Source: Myxococcales bacterium
GTDB taxonomy: Bacteria; Myxococcota_A; Polyangia; Nannocystales; Nannocystaceae
Length of the DNA stretch: 64,000 nt
Assembly (NCBI GenBank): GCA_020633315.1
Contig: JACKDV010000001.1
Coordinates: 186,001-250,000, forward strand
Direction: 5' to 3'
Shown: positions 34,200 to 43,190 of the stretch, piece by piece
Numbering within the stretch: position 1 is the stretch's first letter
How the letters are laid out: each line of letters opens with the position of its first letter
Notes under the pieces: model-generated
Told to the model about the DNA's origin: nothing
Database searches by the model: none
Seen by the model: the letters and a program-made list of their open reading frames with translations, nothing else
Position numbers and translations under genes: made by a program

Positions 34200-34736
34200 A
34201 TGAGCCTGGCCCGACGACTGGAGACCATCGAGGTCCTCGACGAGCACGGGGAGACCCATCGCCTGGGATCGGCGTGGGCCGAGCGCCCCGCGGTGCTGGT
34301 GTTCATCCGCCACTTCGGCTGACTGTTCTGCCGCGAGCAGGTCGCGCAGTTGCGCGACGAACGACACGAGCTCGATGCCCGCGGGGTCGACGTGGTGGTG
34401 GTGGGCAACGGCACGCCCCGGCACGCCGCGATGTTCCGCGAGGACGAGCGGGTGCCCTTCACCCTGTGGGTCGACCCCGAGCTGCACGCCTACCGAGCGG
34501 CGGGGCTGCGTCGCGGCCTGCGGCAGGTGCTGACCCTGCGGGGCGTGGGCCACTCGATTCGCGCGCTGCGGGCCGGCTTTCGCCAGACCCGGACCAAGGG
34601 CGATCCGTGGCAGAACGGCGGGGTGTTCGTGATCACCCCGCAAGGGCGCACGCTGTACCAGCAGGTGAGCCAGGAGGCCGGCGATCATGCTCCGATCGCC
34701 GAGGTGCTCGCGGCACTCGATCGTGCCGAGGCCTGA
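34200..34736 (+). CDS. Peroxiredoxin-like (AhpC/TSA2) protein, predicted selenoprotein with in-frame UGA at codon 41
   Basis: The frame runs from ATG 34200 (GGAGG 8 bp upstream) to the stop at 34736, interrupted once by TGA at 34320-34322. The surroundings read RHFG-U-LFC-REQVAQL, which is the active site of the Prx-like2/AhpC-TSA group; relatives have HFGCPFC at the same spot. The UGA replaces the first Cys of a CxxC, giving UxxC. The codons on both sides stay in one frame and the C-terminal 137 residues are a normal thioredoxin fold (VDVVVVGNGTP, VPFTLWVDPELHAYRAAGL). A hairpin lies 5 nt after the UGA. The expected product is a 178-aa thiol peroxidase-type selenoprotein. It diverges from the TPR lipoprotein gene. 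Confidence 0.85.
34328..34349 (+). promoter_or_regulatory. Candidate bacterial SECIS hairpin
   Basis: The stem CTGC-(bulged C)-GCGA / TCGCGCAG closes a 5-nt loop GCAGG, 15-19 nt after the in-frame UGA at 34320. Bacterial SECIS elements lie in the coding region just after the UGA and present a short G-rich apical loop with a bulge to SelB. Position, loop size and bulge fit. The call is from hand pairing and needs a folding program. Confidence 0.55.
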
Positions 34737-34862
34737 GCCATCGCACCCCTGAACGGGTGTCGGGTCTTCGGGGGCGCGGGCTCGCGACGAGGCGGGAGCG
34801 AGCGCGGGTTCGCGCGGGCCGAGGCGACAGCGGGCCGGCGGTGGTGCGATAGTGCAGCCAGC

Positions 34863-36275
34863 GTGTCTGCCTCCGAGGTCCGAGTGTTGCTGGGCGACTC
34901 CACGCCCTCCGAGCTGCCGCCCGACGTGCTCGATCTGGTGACGGAGGTCGTGGGCTGCGTGAGCGCCGTGGCCAAGCCCTTCGCCGAGATCGACGAGCTC
35001 GAGCGACGCCGCGCGGAGTCGACCCGCATCACCGAGGCGATCGTCGCCGAGCTGGCCAACTTCGGCCGGCAGTCCGAGGTGGGCGTGCGCGCGACCGCGG
35101 CCGGGGCCTCGCGGCCGGAGGTGCGCGCCCACGGCGAGGAGGCGGTGCAGGCCCTCGTGCGCATGGTGACCGGCTGGCAGAAGCAGCACCAGGCCCGCCG
35201 CGACGCCACCCGGGCCCAGATCGATCAGCGCATCACCATGCTGCGGCAGTCGATGCACGAGGCGCTCGAGCGCTTCTTGCTGCCGCGCCGCGAGGGCGCG
35301 CCGGTGCAGCGCTTCCATCGCTTCTTCGACGGCCAGCGCTACCTCGACACCGCGGTGGTGGAGCCGCTCAAGGGCATCCGGGTGATGGTCTCGCTCGCCG
35401 ACTCCGAGCCCGAGGTGCCCCGCCGGGTCCGCTCGCTCGTGGGCAAGGGCAGCAAGGTGCAGGTGAGCACGCGGCTGAGCCGGATCCGCAAGATCCCCGA
35501 GCCGGTGACCACCAGCCTCGACGACCTGCTGGTGCTCGATGCCGAGCGGGGCCCGGGGCGGCTGCGCCTGCTGCTGGCCAAGAAGGTCGGCGTGCTCGAC
35601 ACGGTGCGCATCGAGATGGGGCGCAGCGACGACGGCCTGCTCCACTCTCGGGTGCAGCGCGCCGAGGATCCGCCCATCGACTCGCCTCCGGCCGACCTGC
35701 CGATCTTCGACGCGCTGTGGAAGGCGATGGACTCCGAGCGCGAGCGGATCATGGCGTGCCCGGCCCAGCTGGTGGAGATCGCCCTCGACGGTCGACGGGT
35801 GGAGGATGCCGCGGCCGTGCTCTCGGTGGCCGAGCGCCTGATGGACGCGCATCGCTCCACGATCTCGCTGCTGGCTCGTCACAGCCCCAACCCCGCCGAG
35901 CTGACGATCAAGGTGGAGACCGACGGCAAGCGCGAGGAGGTGTGGATCCGGCGCGAGGAGCTGGCCCAGCACCTGCTCGGCCTGCCCGAGGCGCTGCGTC
36001 GGCGGCTGAGCGTGCCCGAGCTGTTCCCCGCGGGGATCGAGGACCTGCTCGAGGTCAAGACCTCGGTGCACCAGGTGCTCAACACCCAGATCGTGGACGA
36101 CGACGCCCACTCGATGCCGATCGAGCTCGAGCCCAACGAGCTCGAGCCCGCCCCCAGCCAGGGGGCGCCGCGGCGGGAGCTGGTGGAGGACCTGTCGCTG
36201 AGCGATCTGGTGGTGGACGACGACGATTCCGAGGCGAGCGGCTGCATCGAGCTGACCCGGGTCAATCGGCGCTGA
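34863..36275 (+). CDS. Uncharacterised protein with N-terminal helical region
   Basis: The 470-aa product starts at GTG 34863. The N-terminal ~150 residues are helical (DLVTEVVGCVSAVAKPFAEI; HQARRDATRAQIDQRITMLR) and suggest a coiled coil. The middle is alpha/beta (RFHRFFDGQRYLDTAVVEPL). The C-terminal tail is acidic (LSDLVVDDDDSEASG). There is no signal peptide or TM. I do not recognise a family. It stands alone, with ~120 bp before and 65 bp after; the next gene is on the same strand. Confidence 0.72.
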   Translation: MSASEVRVLLGDSTPSELPPDVLDLVTEVVGCVSAVAKPFAEIDELERRRAESTRITEAIVAELANFGRQSEVGVRATAAGASRPEVRAHGEEAVQALVRMVTGWQKQHQARRDATRAQIDQRITMLRQSMHEALERFLLPRREGAPVQRFHRFFDGQRYLDTAVVEPLKGIRVMVSLADSEPEVPRRVRSLVGKGSKVQVSTRLSRIRKIPEPVTTSLDDLLVLDAERGPGRLRLLLAKKVGVLDTVRIEMGRSDDGLLHSRVQRAEDPPIDSPPADLPIFDALWKAMDSERERIMACPAQLVEIALDGRRVEDAAAVLSVAERLMDAHRSTISLLARHSPNPAELTIKVETDGKREEVWIRREELAQHLLGLPEALRRRLSVPELFPAGIEDLLEVKTSVHQVLNTQIVDDDAHSMPIELEPNELEPAPSQGAPRRELVEDLSLSDLVVDDDDSEASGCIELTRVNRR

Positions 36276-36339
36276 GCGGCACCGGCCGTCGCGCTGCCCC
36301 ATGCGGGCGCGGGCTGGCGCTGCTAGGCTCGGGTCCGCC

Positions 36340-39195
36340 GTGAGCGAGCCTCCCCCGCGCCCGTCCGCACGGCGTCCCTGGTGGCAGTGGGGGGCGCTGG
36401 CGTTGCTGGCGTGGGGGCTGTGGACGCTGCTCGACCATCCCACGCGTCGTCGCGCCGACGATGGGCGGCCGGAGGCGGCGCTCGAGTCGGAGCCCGGGGG
36501 AGGCGAGGTGCCGGCTGCGGTCGCGCACGTGCAGGGGCAGGTGCTCGTGGAGGTCCCGCGGACGCCGGTCGTGCCGGAGCCGGTGGTGGTGGTGCTCGAC
36601 GAGGGCTCGGGGGACGAGGACGAGGGGGAAGGCGAGGACGAGGGCGAGACGGACTGGGTTGGCGAGGGTGAAGGCGAGACGGACTGGGCCGACGAAGGCG
36701 ACGAAGGCGACGGCGCCGCGACGGACTGGGGTGGCGAGGACGAGGGCACCGGCGACCCCGCGTGGATCGATGACGACGAGCCGATGCCCGAGCCGTCGCC
36801 GGTGGACCTCCGACCACCGCCGGTGGGGAGCTGCCAGGTGATCGCCTGGCAATCCGGCACCCAGGTCAGCGACCCCACGCCCTGCGCCGCCGACGGTGCC
36901 TTCGATGTGCCCCTGCACCCTGGTGCCCACGGTCGCACCGCGTTCGAGATCCTCGTCCCTGGCCACCTCCGGGCGGTGCTCGAGGTCGACGTACCCGAGA
37001 GCGGCAGCGGACGCCTACCTCCGGTGGCGCTGGGCCAGGCCGAGACGCTCTCCGGGTCGGTGGTCGACGGTCGCGGCGAGCCCCTCGAGGACATCGTGGT
37101 CGAGGCGATGCCCCGGCCCAATCTCCACGAGCCCGAGCCGTGGCGGGCCACCAGCGGTCCCGACGGTGCGTTCGCGTTCCACACCCTGCCGCCCGGTCCG
37201 ATCACCCTGCGCGCGCGGGCCCCCGGCCATGCCACCAGCGTGCTCGAGGCCATCGCCCCGCAGACCGAGCTGCTGGTCACCCTGCAGGCGCTGGTCGACA
37301 TGCGCGGCCGCGTGGTGGGCTCGCCCGAGGCGGTGGCGCGGGCCCGGGTGCGCATCGAGGGCAGTGGGGTGTGGCCGGTCCGCGAGGAGGCCGTGCGCCC
37401 CGACGGCAGCTTCGTGCTGCCCGGGATCCCCGATGGCATCTACGCCCTCGAGGCGGTGGTCGAGGCACACGAGCCGGGCGAGGTGGAGCTGGCCTCGATC
37501 CCGCTCGAGAACGTCACCCCCGAGCTGGCGATCACCCTGGCGCTGGTGCCCGCGCACCGGGTGCCGGTGGAGGTGCGCGACCCCGAGGGCGATCCAGTGG
37601 ACGGCGCCCGGGTGGTGCTGAGCAACTCGAGCGTGGGTCTGCTGCCCCGCATCGCGCTGACCGACGACTGGGGCATGGTCGAGATCGGCCCCGTGGTGCC
37701 GGGGCCCTATGTGATCCGAGCGGATGCCGAGGGCTTGTTGCCCTCGCCCCCGGTGGCCCTCACCGTGGACGGCGACGAGATGGTCACCCAGGTGCTGGTG
37801 CTCGCGCGGCCCGGGCGGATCAGCGGGCGGGTGGTCGACGAGGACGGACGCCCGGTGGCCAGCGCCCGGGTGGAGCTCTCGGCCGATCACCTGTTCACCC
37901 TGGGCGAGGGCGAGGTGCGGGCTCGCTTCGCCCAGGCGTCGCTGCGGGCCGCGGGATCGCTGGGGGTGACCACCGGTCCCGTGCCCGAGGTGCCGCTCGA
38001 CGGCGAGGAGGCGGCCGACACGGGCTCGTCGGTGCTCACCGACGCCGACGGGGGCTATGCCTTCGGGGGGCTCGCTCCCGGCGTGTATCGCCTCGAGGCC
38101 AGCCACGGCCACTACGCGCGCAGCGACGAGGTGGAGCTGCGCCTGGGCGCAGGCGGGGCACGGGCGGGAGTGGAGCTGGTGCTCCGCACCGGGCACCGGC
38201 TCACCGGGCGGGTGCTCGACGGCAACGAGCGTCCCGTGGAGGGCGCGCTGGTGCGCTTCGACGACGGCCGGCGGGTGCTCACCGACGAGCGCGGCGTGTT
38301 CGATGGCGGCGTGCGACGAGGCCGACAGCAATTGCTCGCCTCGGCGCCGGGGCTGGCCCCGCGCTCGCTCGAGGTCTGGGTGCGCGACGATCCGGTGGAC
38401 GTGGAGATCCAGCTCGCGCGGGCGCGGGCGCGGCTGTCGGGGCGGATCGAGGGCGGCAACGGAGAGCCGCTGCCCAATGCCCGCATCACCCTGCGCACCC
38501 TCGACGGTCTGTCGCCCACCCGCATCGAGTGGACCGACGAGCGCGGCCTGTATCGCTTCGAGGATCTGCCCGCGGGCCCGGTGGAGCTCGAGGTGGATCA
38601 CCCCGATCACGGGCCCACCGTGCAGCGCGTGGAGCTGCGCGACGAGGATGCCGACGAGGTGGTCGACCTCGAGCTGGCGCAGGGCTGGTCGATCGAGATC
38701 GAGGTGCGCCTCGCCGGCACGCGCGAGCCCCTGGCCGGCGCGCGGGTGGAGGGGGGAGGCCACGGGACCCACACCGACGCCGAGGGCCTGGCGCTGCTGC
38801 GCAACCTGGTCGACGAGCGGGTGCGGGTGGAGGTCTCGGCCGAGGGCTACGGGCGACGCACGCTTTGGGTCGAGCACGACGGGGCCGACCGTCAGGCGCG
38901 GCGCGTGGAGCTGAGCGAGGGCGGCAGCCTCAGCGGGCGGGTCACCGACTATCGCGGCGAGGCGGTGCCCGGTGTGGAGGTGAGCGTGCGCGGCCCCGAC
39001 GGCGACGCGCTCGGCCTCGCTCGCACCGATGCCTCCGGCCAGTGGTCGCTCGACGGGATCCCGGCCGGTGATGTGGTGGTGAGCGTGGACCCGCCGCTGG
39101 CCCGCGAGGACGAGCTGCGCGGCGATCGAGTCGACACCGACGTGCTACGCGGTCGAGAGACCCGCGGCGTGGACCTCCGCCTGGATCGCCGCTGA
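36340..39195 (+). CDS. Membrane-anchored protein with tandem carboxypeptidase-regulatory-like repeats
   Basis: The 951-aa product starts at GTG 36340 (an ATG frame from 36301 is longer but gives a weaker start). A short cytoplasmic end is followed by one TM helix (WQWGALALLAWGLWTLL) and an acidic low-complexity segment (~80-160) with repeated GETDW units. Then about eight or nine beta-sandwich repeats of the carboxypeptidase regulatory-like or Cna-B type occur to the end. Typical strands are LSGSVVDGRGEPLEDIVVEA, ISGRVVDEDGRPVASARVEL, LTGRVLDGNERPVEGALVRF and LSGRVTDYRGEAVPGVEVSV. It is probably a surface stalk or adhesin-like protein. No catalytic domain or C-terminal anchor is visible. Confidence 0.85.
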   Translation: MSEPPPRPSARRPWWQWGALALLAWGLWTLLDHPTRRRADDGRPEAALESEPGGGEVPAAVAHVQGQVLVEVPRTPVVPEPVVVVLDEGSGDEDEGEGEDEGETDWVGEGEGETDWADEGDEGDGAATDWGGEDEGTGDPAWIDDDEPMPEPSPVDLRPPPVGSCQVIAWQSGTQVSDPTPCAADGAFDVPLHPGAHGRTAFEILVPGHLRAVLEVDVPESGSGRLPPVALGQAETLSGSVVDGRGEPLEDIVVEAMPRPNLHEPEPWRATSGPDGAFAFHTLPPGPITLRARAPGHATSVLEAIAPQTELLVTLQALVDMRGRVVGSPEAVARARVRIEGSGVWPVREEAVRPDGSFVLPGIPDGIYALEAVVEAHEPGEVELASIPLENVTPELAITLALVPAHRVPVEVRDPEGDPVDGARVVLSNSSVGLLPRIALTDDWGMVEIGPVVPGPYVIRADAEGLLPSPPVALTVDGDEMVTQVLVLARPGRISGRVVDEDGRPVASARVELSADHLFTLGEGEVRARFAQASLRAAGSLGVTTGPVPEVPLDGEEAADTGSSVLTDADGGYAFGGLAPGVYRLEASHGHYARSDEVELRLGAGGARAGVELVLRTGHRLTGRVLDGNERPVEGALVRFDDGRRVLTDERGVFDGGVRRGRQQLLASAPGLAPRSLEVWVRDDPVDVEIQLARARARLSGRIEGGNGEPLPNARITLRTLDGLSPTRIEWTDERGLYRFEDLPAGPVELEVDHPDHGPTVQRVELRDEDADEVVDLELAQGWSIEIEVRLAGTREPLAGARVEGGGHGTHTDAEGLALLRNLVDERVRVEVSAEGYGRRTLWVEHDGADRQARRVELSEGGSLSGRVTDYRGEAVPGVEVSVRGPDGDALGLARTDASGQWSLDGIPAGDVVVSVDPPLAREDELRGDRVDTDVLRGRETRGVDLRLDRR

Positions 39196-39251
39196 GGGGC
39201 TACGGCGAGGCTGCGCCCCACGCGGCGGCGGTCGAGCTAGACTTCGATTCG

Positions 39252-39449
39252 ATGGCCGCCCGATCCACGATCGACGAGCTCGAGCGGGAGCTCGCCGCCC
39301 GAGACCCGGAGCTGGTTGCGGCCTCATGGGAGATCGATGTCACCCTGCTGCGTTGGTCGCTGGGGCTGACCCCCCTCGAGCGATTGCGGGCGTCCTTGCG
39401 CACCGCGGGGACACTGGAGCGGCTGAGGCGTGGAACGGTCGCCCGCTGA
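39252..39449 (+). CDS. Small protein paired with a nucleotidyltransferase-like gene
   Basis: A 65-aa frame starts MAARSTIDELERELAARDPE and has helical sequence (WEIDVTLLRWSLGLTPLERLR) with Arg-rich ends. Its stop overlaps the GTG start of the following gene by 20 bp, which favours a real, coupled pair. Small protein plus nucleotidyltransferase pairs occur as toxin-antitoxin or accessory modules. No function can be assigned from the sequence. Confidence 0.55.
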   Translation: MAARSTIDELERELAARDPELVAASWEIDVTLLRWSLGLTPLERLRASLRTAGTLERLRRGTVAR

Positions 39450-39930
39450 TCTCGAGGGGCTGATGCAGGCCCTGTGCGACGCCGAGGTCTCGTTCATCGT
39501 GGTGGGAGGCATCGCGGCCGTGTTGCATGGCTCGCCCACCACGACTCACGATCTCGACATCGTGCCCGAGCAATCGACGGGCAATCTCGAGCGCCTGATG
39601 TCCGTCCTGCGGGCTCATCGGACGCTCGTGCGGGACCCGGCCGGTCGGCGCCTCGAGCAGAGCGATGCTGCCCTCGCCGGGAGCGGGCAGATCCAGCTCG
39701 TCACGGACCTCGGCCCTCTCGACATCCTGTGCCGTCTCCACGATGGTCGGGGATACGACGAGCTGCTGGCGCAGACCGTGACGATCGATGCCGGTGAGCT
39801 GCACCTTCGGGTGCTCGACCTGCCGGCGTTGATAGAGGTCAAGGGAAGCACGGGGCGGGCCCGGGATCGAATGGTGGTTCCGCTATTGCTGGCGCTGCTA
39901 CGCGAGCGGGAGCGCTCGAGCCTCGAGTGA
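39430..39930 (+). CDS. Nucleotidyltransferase-fold protein (MNT/AbiEii-like)
   Basis: The 166-aa product starts at GTG 39430. The motif IVVGGIAAVLHGSP followed by TTTHDLDIV is the glycine-serine plus DxD signature of a minimal nucleotidyltransferase fold. A third acidic residue is expected near strand 5 (LDILCRLHDGRGYDE, ELHLRVLDL). Similar proteins act as AMP-transferring antitoxins (MNT with HEPN), or as toxins of AbiE type. The partner here is a 65-aa protein with 20 bp overlap, not a HEPN domain. Function as a toxin-antitoxin pair is inferred. Confidence 0.75.
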   Translation: MERSPADLEGLMQALCDAEVSFIVVGGIAAVLHGSPTTTHDLDIVPEQSTGNLERLMSVLRAHRTLVRDPAGRRLEQSDAALAGSGQIQLVTDLGPLDILCRLHDGRGYDELLAQTVTIDAGELHLRVLDLPALIEVKGSTGRARDRMVVPLLLALLRERERSSLE

Positions 39931-40095
39931 GCGGCCTCGGGCCGAGCGGGGGCTGCGGGGGGACCGCCGGGTGGCCGCGCGAGATGCGAGATCGAGCCAT
40001 GCTCGGTCCGGCCTCGTAACCTCGGCGTCGGCCGTCCAGTTTGACAGCCCGCACCCCCGGCCCTACCGTCCGCAAGACCCTACGGGAGCCCCACC

Positions 40096-40674
40096 ATGAT
40101 CCTCTCCATCGCCACCCGTCGTCTCCTCGTGACCTCCCTCGGCCTGGGCCTCACCCTCGCCGCCTGCGGGGGGGATGCCAAGCCGGCCGCCAAGGCGCCC
40201 GCCGATGCCGAGACCAAGGACGGCAAGGGCGGCGAGGCGGGCAAGAACATGGGGGAGATCGCCAAGGATGGCGTCGCCGAGGCCAACGCCGGCGACAAGG
40301 TGAAGGTGGTCGACGGCGCGGCCCCGGGCGACGAGCGCTACGCCCTGCAGATCGAGCCCCCCGGCGAGGCCTCGGCCGGGCAGGCGGGCGAGGTGGTGGT
40401 GCGGGTGGTGCCCAAGCAGCCCTGGCACATGAACCTGGACTACCCCACCTCGCTCAAGGTGGAGGCGCCCACCGGCATCGCGCTGACCAAGGCCGATCTC
40501 AAGAAGGCCGACGCCCGCACGCTCGACGCCGAGTCCTGCGAGTTCGCCGTGGGCTTCACCCCGGCCGAGGCGGGCGAGCACCAGTTCACCGGCACCTTCA
40601 AGTTCGCGGTGTGCCAGGACGAGGCCTGCTCGCCGGTGACCGAGGACGTGTCGTTCACCGTCGCGGTCAAGTAG
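40096..40674 (+). CDS. Lipoprotein with DsbD-alpha-like domain
   Basis: The 192-aa product has a lipoprotein signal (SLGLGLTLAACGGD) and an Ala/Lys/Gly-rich spacer. A beta-sandwich follows (VVVRVVPKQPWHMNLDYPTS, then EFAVGFTPAEAGEHQFTGTF), and the end contains FAVCQDEACSPVTEDVSFTV. The CQDEAC pattern resembles the C-x(n)-C redox pair of the DsbD alpha-domain, which passes electrons to thiol proteins in the periplasm. A full DsbD TM domain is not present, and only the match to strands is seen. It stands alone. Confidence 0.65.
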   Translation: MILSIATRRLLVTSLGLGLTLAACGGDAKPAAKAPADAETKDGKGGEAGKNMGEIAKDGVAEANAGDKVKVVDGAAPGDERYALQIEPPGEASAGQAGEVVVRVVPKQPWHMNLDYPTSLKVEAPTGIALTKADLKKADARTLDAESCEFAVGFTPAEAGEHQFTGTFKFAVCQDEACSPVTEDVSFTVAVK

Positions 40675-40813
40675 CCGAGGCGGGGCCGGAGCGCGCCCGC
40701 GCGTCTCGATCGCGGGCGTCGTGATCGGGCTCCCGACCGGGATTGAGCCGCGTTGGAGCCCCCGTGGGCTCGTGCGTGAGGCTTCGGGCGCGGGCTGCTA
40801 GGATCCCGCTCCA

Positions 40814-43162
40814 GTGAACGACGCCGAGCCCAATCGCGACCCGCAGGCGACCGCGCGCATCGAGGCCCTCGCCGACTCGGTCTCCGAGGAATTCCGGGCC
40901 ACCCGTCGGCTCTTGAGCTTCGACGAGTGGTTCTCGCTGCTGTCCACGGAGCCCACGGTGCACGCCCGCAGCGCGGCCCAGTACGTCCGCGATGCCTTCG
41001 AGCACTTCGGGACCCGCAACGTCCGCACGCCCAAGGGCCAGATCCAGCGCCACTGCCTGTTCGACAGCGAGTTCGACGGCTGGCACCGCCTGGTGGGCCA
41101 AGAGGAGGCGCAGAACGAGCTCCACGAGGCCATCGAGGGCTTCGTGCGCCTGGGCCGGGTCAACAAGCTCGTGCTGCTGCACGGCCCCAACGGCAGCGCC
41201 AAGAGCACGATGCTCGAGTCGCTGCAGCGGGCCCTCGAGGTCTACTCCCGCACCGAGCGGGGGGCGCTGTATCGCTTCGCGTGGGTGTTCCCCAACCGCC
41301 GCAAGAGCACCGGCGGGATCGGCTTCTCGGCCAGCGACTCGCTGCGCGACGCCCTGGGCGAGGAGACCTTCGCGCGCCTGGCCAGCGACGAGATGGACGC
41401 CCGGGTGATCGACGAGGTCAAGGACCACCCGCTGTTCCTCATCCCCGTGCCCTCGCGCCGCGCCCTGCTCGAGGAGATCCTGGGCGAGGAGCCGCAGTTC
41501 GTCATCAGCGACGTGATCCTCTACGGCGACCTCAGCCAGCGCAACCGCAAGATCTTCGACGCGCTCCTGGCCTCGTACGACGGCAACCTGCGCAAGGTGC
41601 TGCAGCACGTGCAGGTGGAGCGCTTCTTCCTCAGCCGCCAGTATCGCCAGGGCCTGGTCACGGTGGAGCCCAAGCAGACCGTGGACGCGGCCAGCTTCGC
41701 CGTCACCCGCGACTCGGCCTTCGCCACGCTGCCCGCCTCGGTGGGCAGCCAGACCATGTTCGCGGTGCAGGGCGACCTGGTGGACGCCAACCGGGGCGTG
41801 GTCAACTTCGCCGATCTGCTCAAGCGCCCCTACGAGCACTACAAGTACCTGCTCACCGCCACCGAGACCGGGCAGGTGGCCCTCGACCACCTGGTGCTGG
41901 GCCTCGACGAGATGTTCACCGGCAGCGCCAACGACCTGGAGCTGCTGCAGTTCCGGGTGATGCGGCCGGCCGAGTACCAGAGCTTCCGGGCGCGGCTCGA
42001 CCTCATCCGCGTGCCGTTCCTGCTCGACTACCGGGTGGAGCGCAAGATCTACCAGGAGCAGGTGGGCGACATCCTACGGGGGGTGCACGTGGCCCCGCAC
42101 GTCACCAAGATCCTCGCGCTGTGGGGGGTGATGACCCGCATGCGTCGCCCCGACGCCAAGCGCTATCCCAAGCTCGAGAAGGTGATCAAGGGCATGACCC
42201 CGCTCGAGAAGGCCGACCTCTATGCCTACGGTCGGGTGCCGCGGGGGCTGTCGAGCGAGGAGGCGCGCGAGCTGCTGGCCGCGGTGCCGCAGATGTACCA
42301 GGAGCCCTTCGCGCACGCGGTGGTCAAGGCCGAGGGCAGCGAGCACCCGCTGGGCGAGTACGAGGGCAGCTTCGGGGCCAGCGTCCGCGACCTCAAGGCC
42401 GTGCTGCTGGCCGCGGCCTCCGAGCCCGGCACCTCCTGCGTGACCGTGCCCAAGGTGTTCAAGGAGCTACGCGAGTATCTCGAGGACTACGCCAACTTCC
42501 GCTGGATGCTGCTGCCCGCCGACGGCTCGTTCCACCTGCTGCAGGGCAAGCCCGAGGCGATCACCGAGCAGTGCTGGGAGCGCTGGCTCGACTGGTCCGA
42601 CTGGGAGGTACGCGAGGCCCTGGGGCTGGTCGACGAGGCGCGCTACCTCGAGCTCTACCGCAAGTACGTGGTGCACGCCTCGCACTTCCTCAAGCGCGAG
42701 CGGCTGTTCGACGAGGTCACCGGAGAGCTCACCGATCCCGACCACAAGCTCATGGCCGACCTCGAGGGCACCATGGTCCCCGAGATCTCCACCGACGAGG
42801 CCCGTCGCAAGCATCGCGAGGAGGTGCTGTCGCGGATCGGGGCCTGGGCGTTGTCGCACCCCAACGAGGATCCCGCCTACGACGAGATCTTCCCCGACTA
42901 CTTCGCCCTCCTGCAGGAGGACTACTACAAGAAGCAGAAGGACGCGGTGGGCCGGAGCGTGCAGGTGATGCTGGGCCTGCTCAGCGAGGGCGACGAGCCC
43001 AAGCCGCCCGACGGCGAGAAGCTCAAGGCGGGGGCGATCGACAAGGCCCGCCACGCGGTCGAGGTGCTGCTCGGCGAGCACGATCGCGGCGAGCGTCGCG
43101 AGCGGCACACCCGGGAGACCCTCAAGGAGACCCTGGTCGCGCTGGCCCGCCATCGGTACTAG
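40814..43162 (+). CDS. prkA: PrkA-type serine protein kinase
   Basis: The 782-aa product starts at GTG 40814. It has the AAA-like PrkA domain with the P-loop GPNGSAKST at residues 124-132, the middle lid region, and the PrkA C-terminal kinase-like domain (YLEDYANFRWMLLP, AWALSHPNEDPAYDEIFPDY). The length exceeds the E. coli YeaG size (~640 aa) by ~140 residues, with the extra sequence spread over the middle and C-terminus. PrkA phosphorylates or acts as an ATP-dependent protease-like regulator under starvation. The usual partners YeaH and SpoVR are not adjacent. The gene is followed by a GC hairpin and tandem repeats. Confidence 0.93.
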   Translation: MNDAEPNRDPQATARIEALADSVSEEFRATRRLLSFDEWFSLLSTEPTVHARSAAQYVRDAFEHFGTRNVRTPKGQIQRHCLFDSEFDGWHRLVGQEEAQNELHEAIEGFVRLGRVNKLVLLHGPNGSAKSTMLESLQRALEVYSRTERGALYRFAWVFPNRRKSTGGIGFSASDSLRDALGEETFARLASDEMDARVIDEVKDHPLFLIPVPSRRALLEEILGEEPQFVISDVILYGDLSQRNRKIFDALLASYDGNLRKVLQHVQVERFFLSRQYRQGLVTVEPKQTVDAASFAVTRDSAFATLPASVGSQTMFAVQGDLVDANRGVVNFADLLKRPYEHYKYLLTATETGQVALDHLVLGLDEMFTGSANDLELLQFRVMRPAEYQSFRARLDLIRVPFLLDYRVERKIYQEQVGDILRGVHVAPHVTKILALWGVMTRMRRPDAKRYPKLEKVIKGMTPLEKADLYAYGRVPRGLSSEEARELLAAVPQMYQEPFAHAVVKAEGSEHPLGEYEGSFGASVRDLKAVLLAAASEPGTSCVTVPKVFKELREYLEDYANFRWMLLPADGSFHLLQGKPEAITEQCWERWLDWSDWEVREALGLVDEARYLELYRKYVVHASHFLKRERLFDEVTGELTDPDHKLMADLEGTMVPEISTDEARRKHREEVLSRIGAWALSHPNEDPAYDEIFPDYFALLQEDYYKKQKDAVGRSVQVMLGLLSEGDEPKPPDGEKLKAGAIDKARHAVEVLLGEHDRGERRERHTRETLKETLVALARHRY

Positions 43163-43167
43163 CCATG

Positions 43168-43190
43168 CCCCCCCGCGACCAGCGGGGGGC
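43168..43190 (+). terminator. C-run/G-run hairpin after prkA
   Basis: CCCCCCCGC and GCGGGGGGC pair across GACCA, 5 bp past the prkA stop. It is a candidate terminator, and its G-run shares character with the hairpins inside the tandem repeats that follow. Confidence 0.4.

Noticed and set aside
34200..34322. Reading the gene at 34200 as a pseudogene with an early stop
   Set aside because: Frame, family motif and the second Cys continue beyond the TGA, which favours selenocysteine.
40814..43162. Expected PrkA partners (YeaH, SpoVR) around prkA
   Set aside because: Neither gene is visible next to it; the neighbours are a DsbD-like lipoprotein and a GuaB1-type gene.
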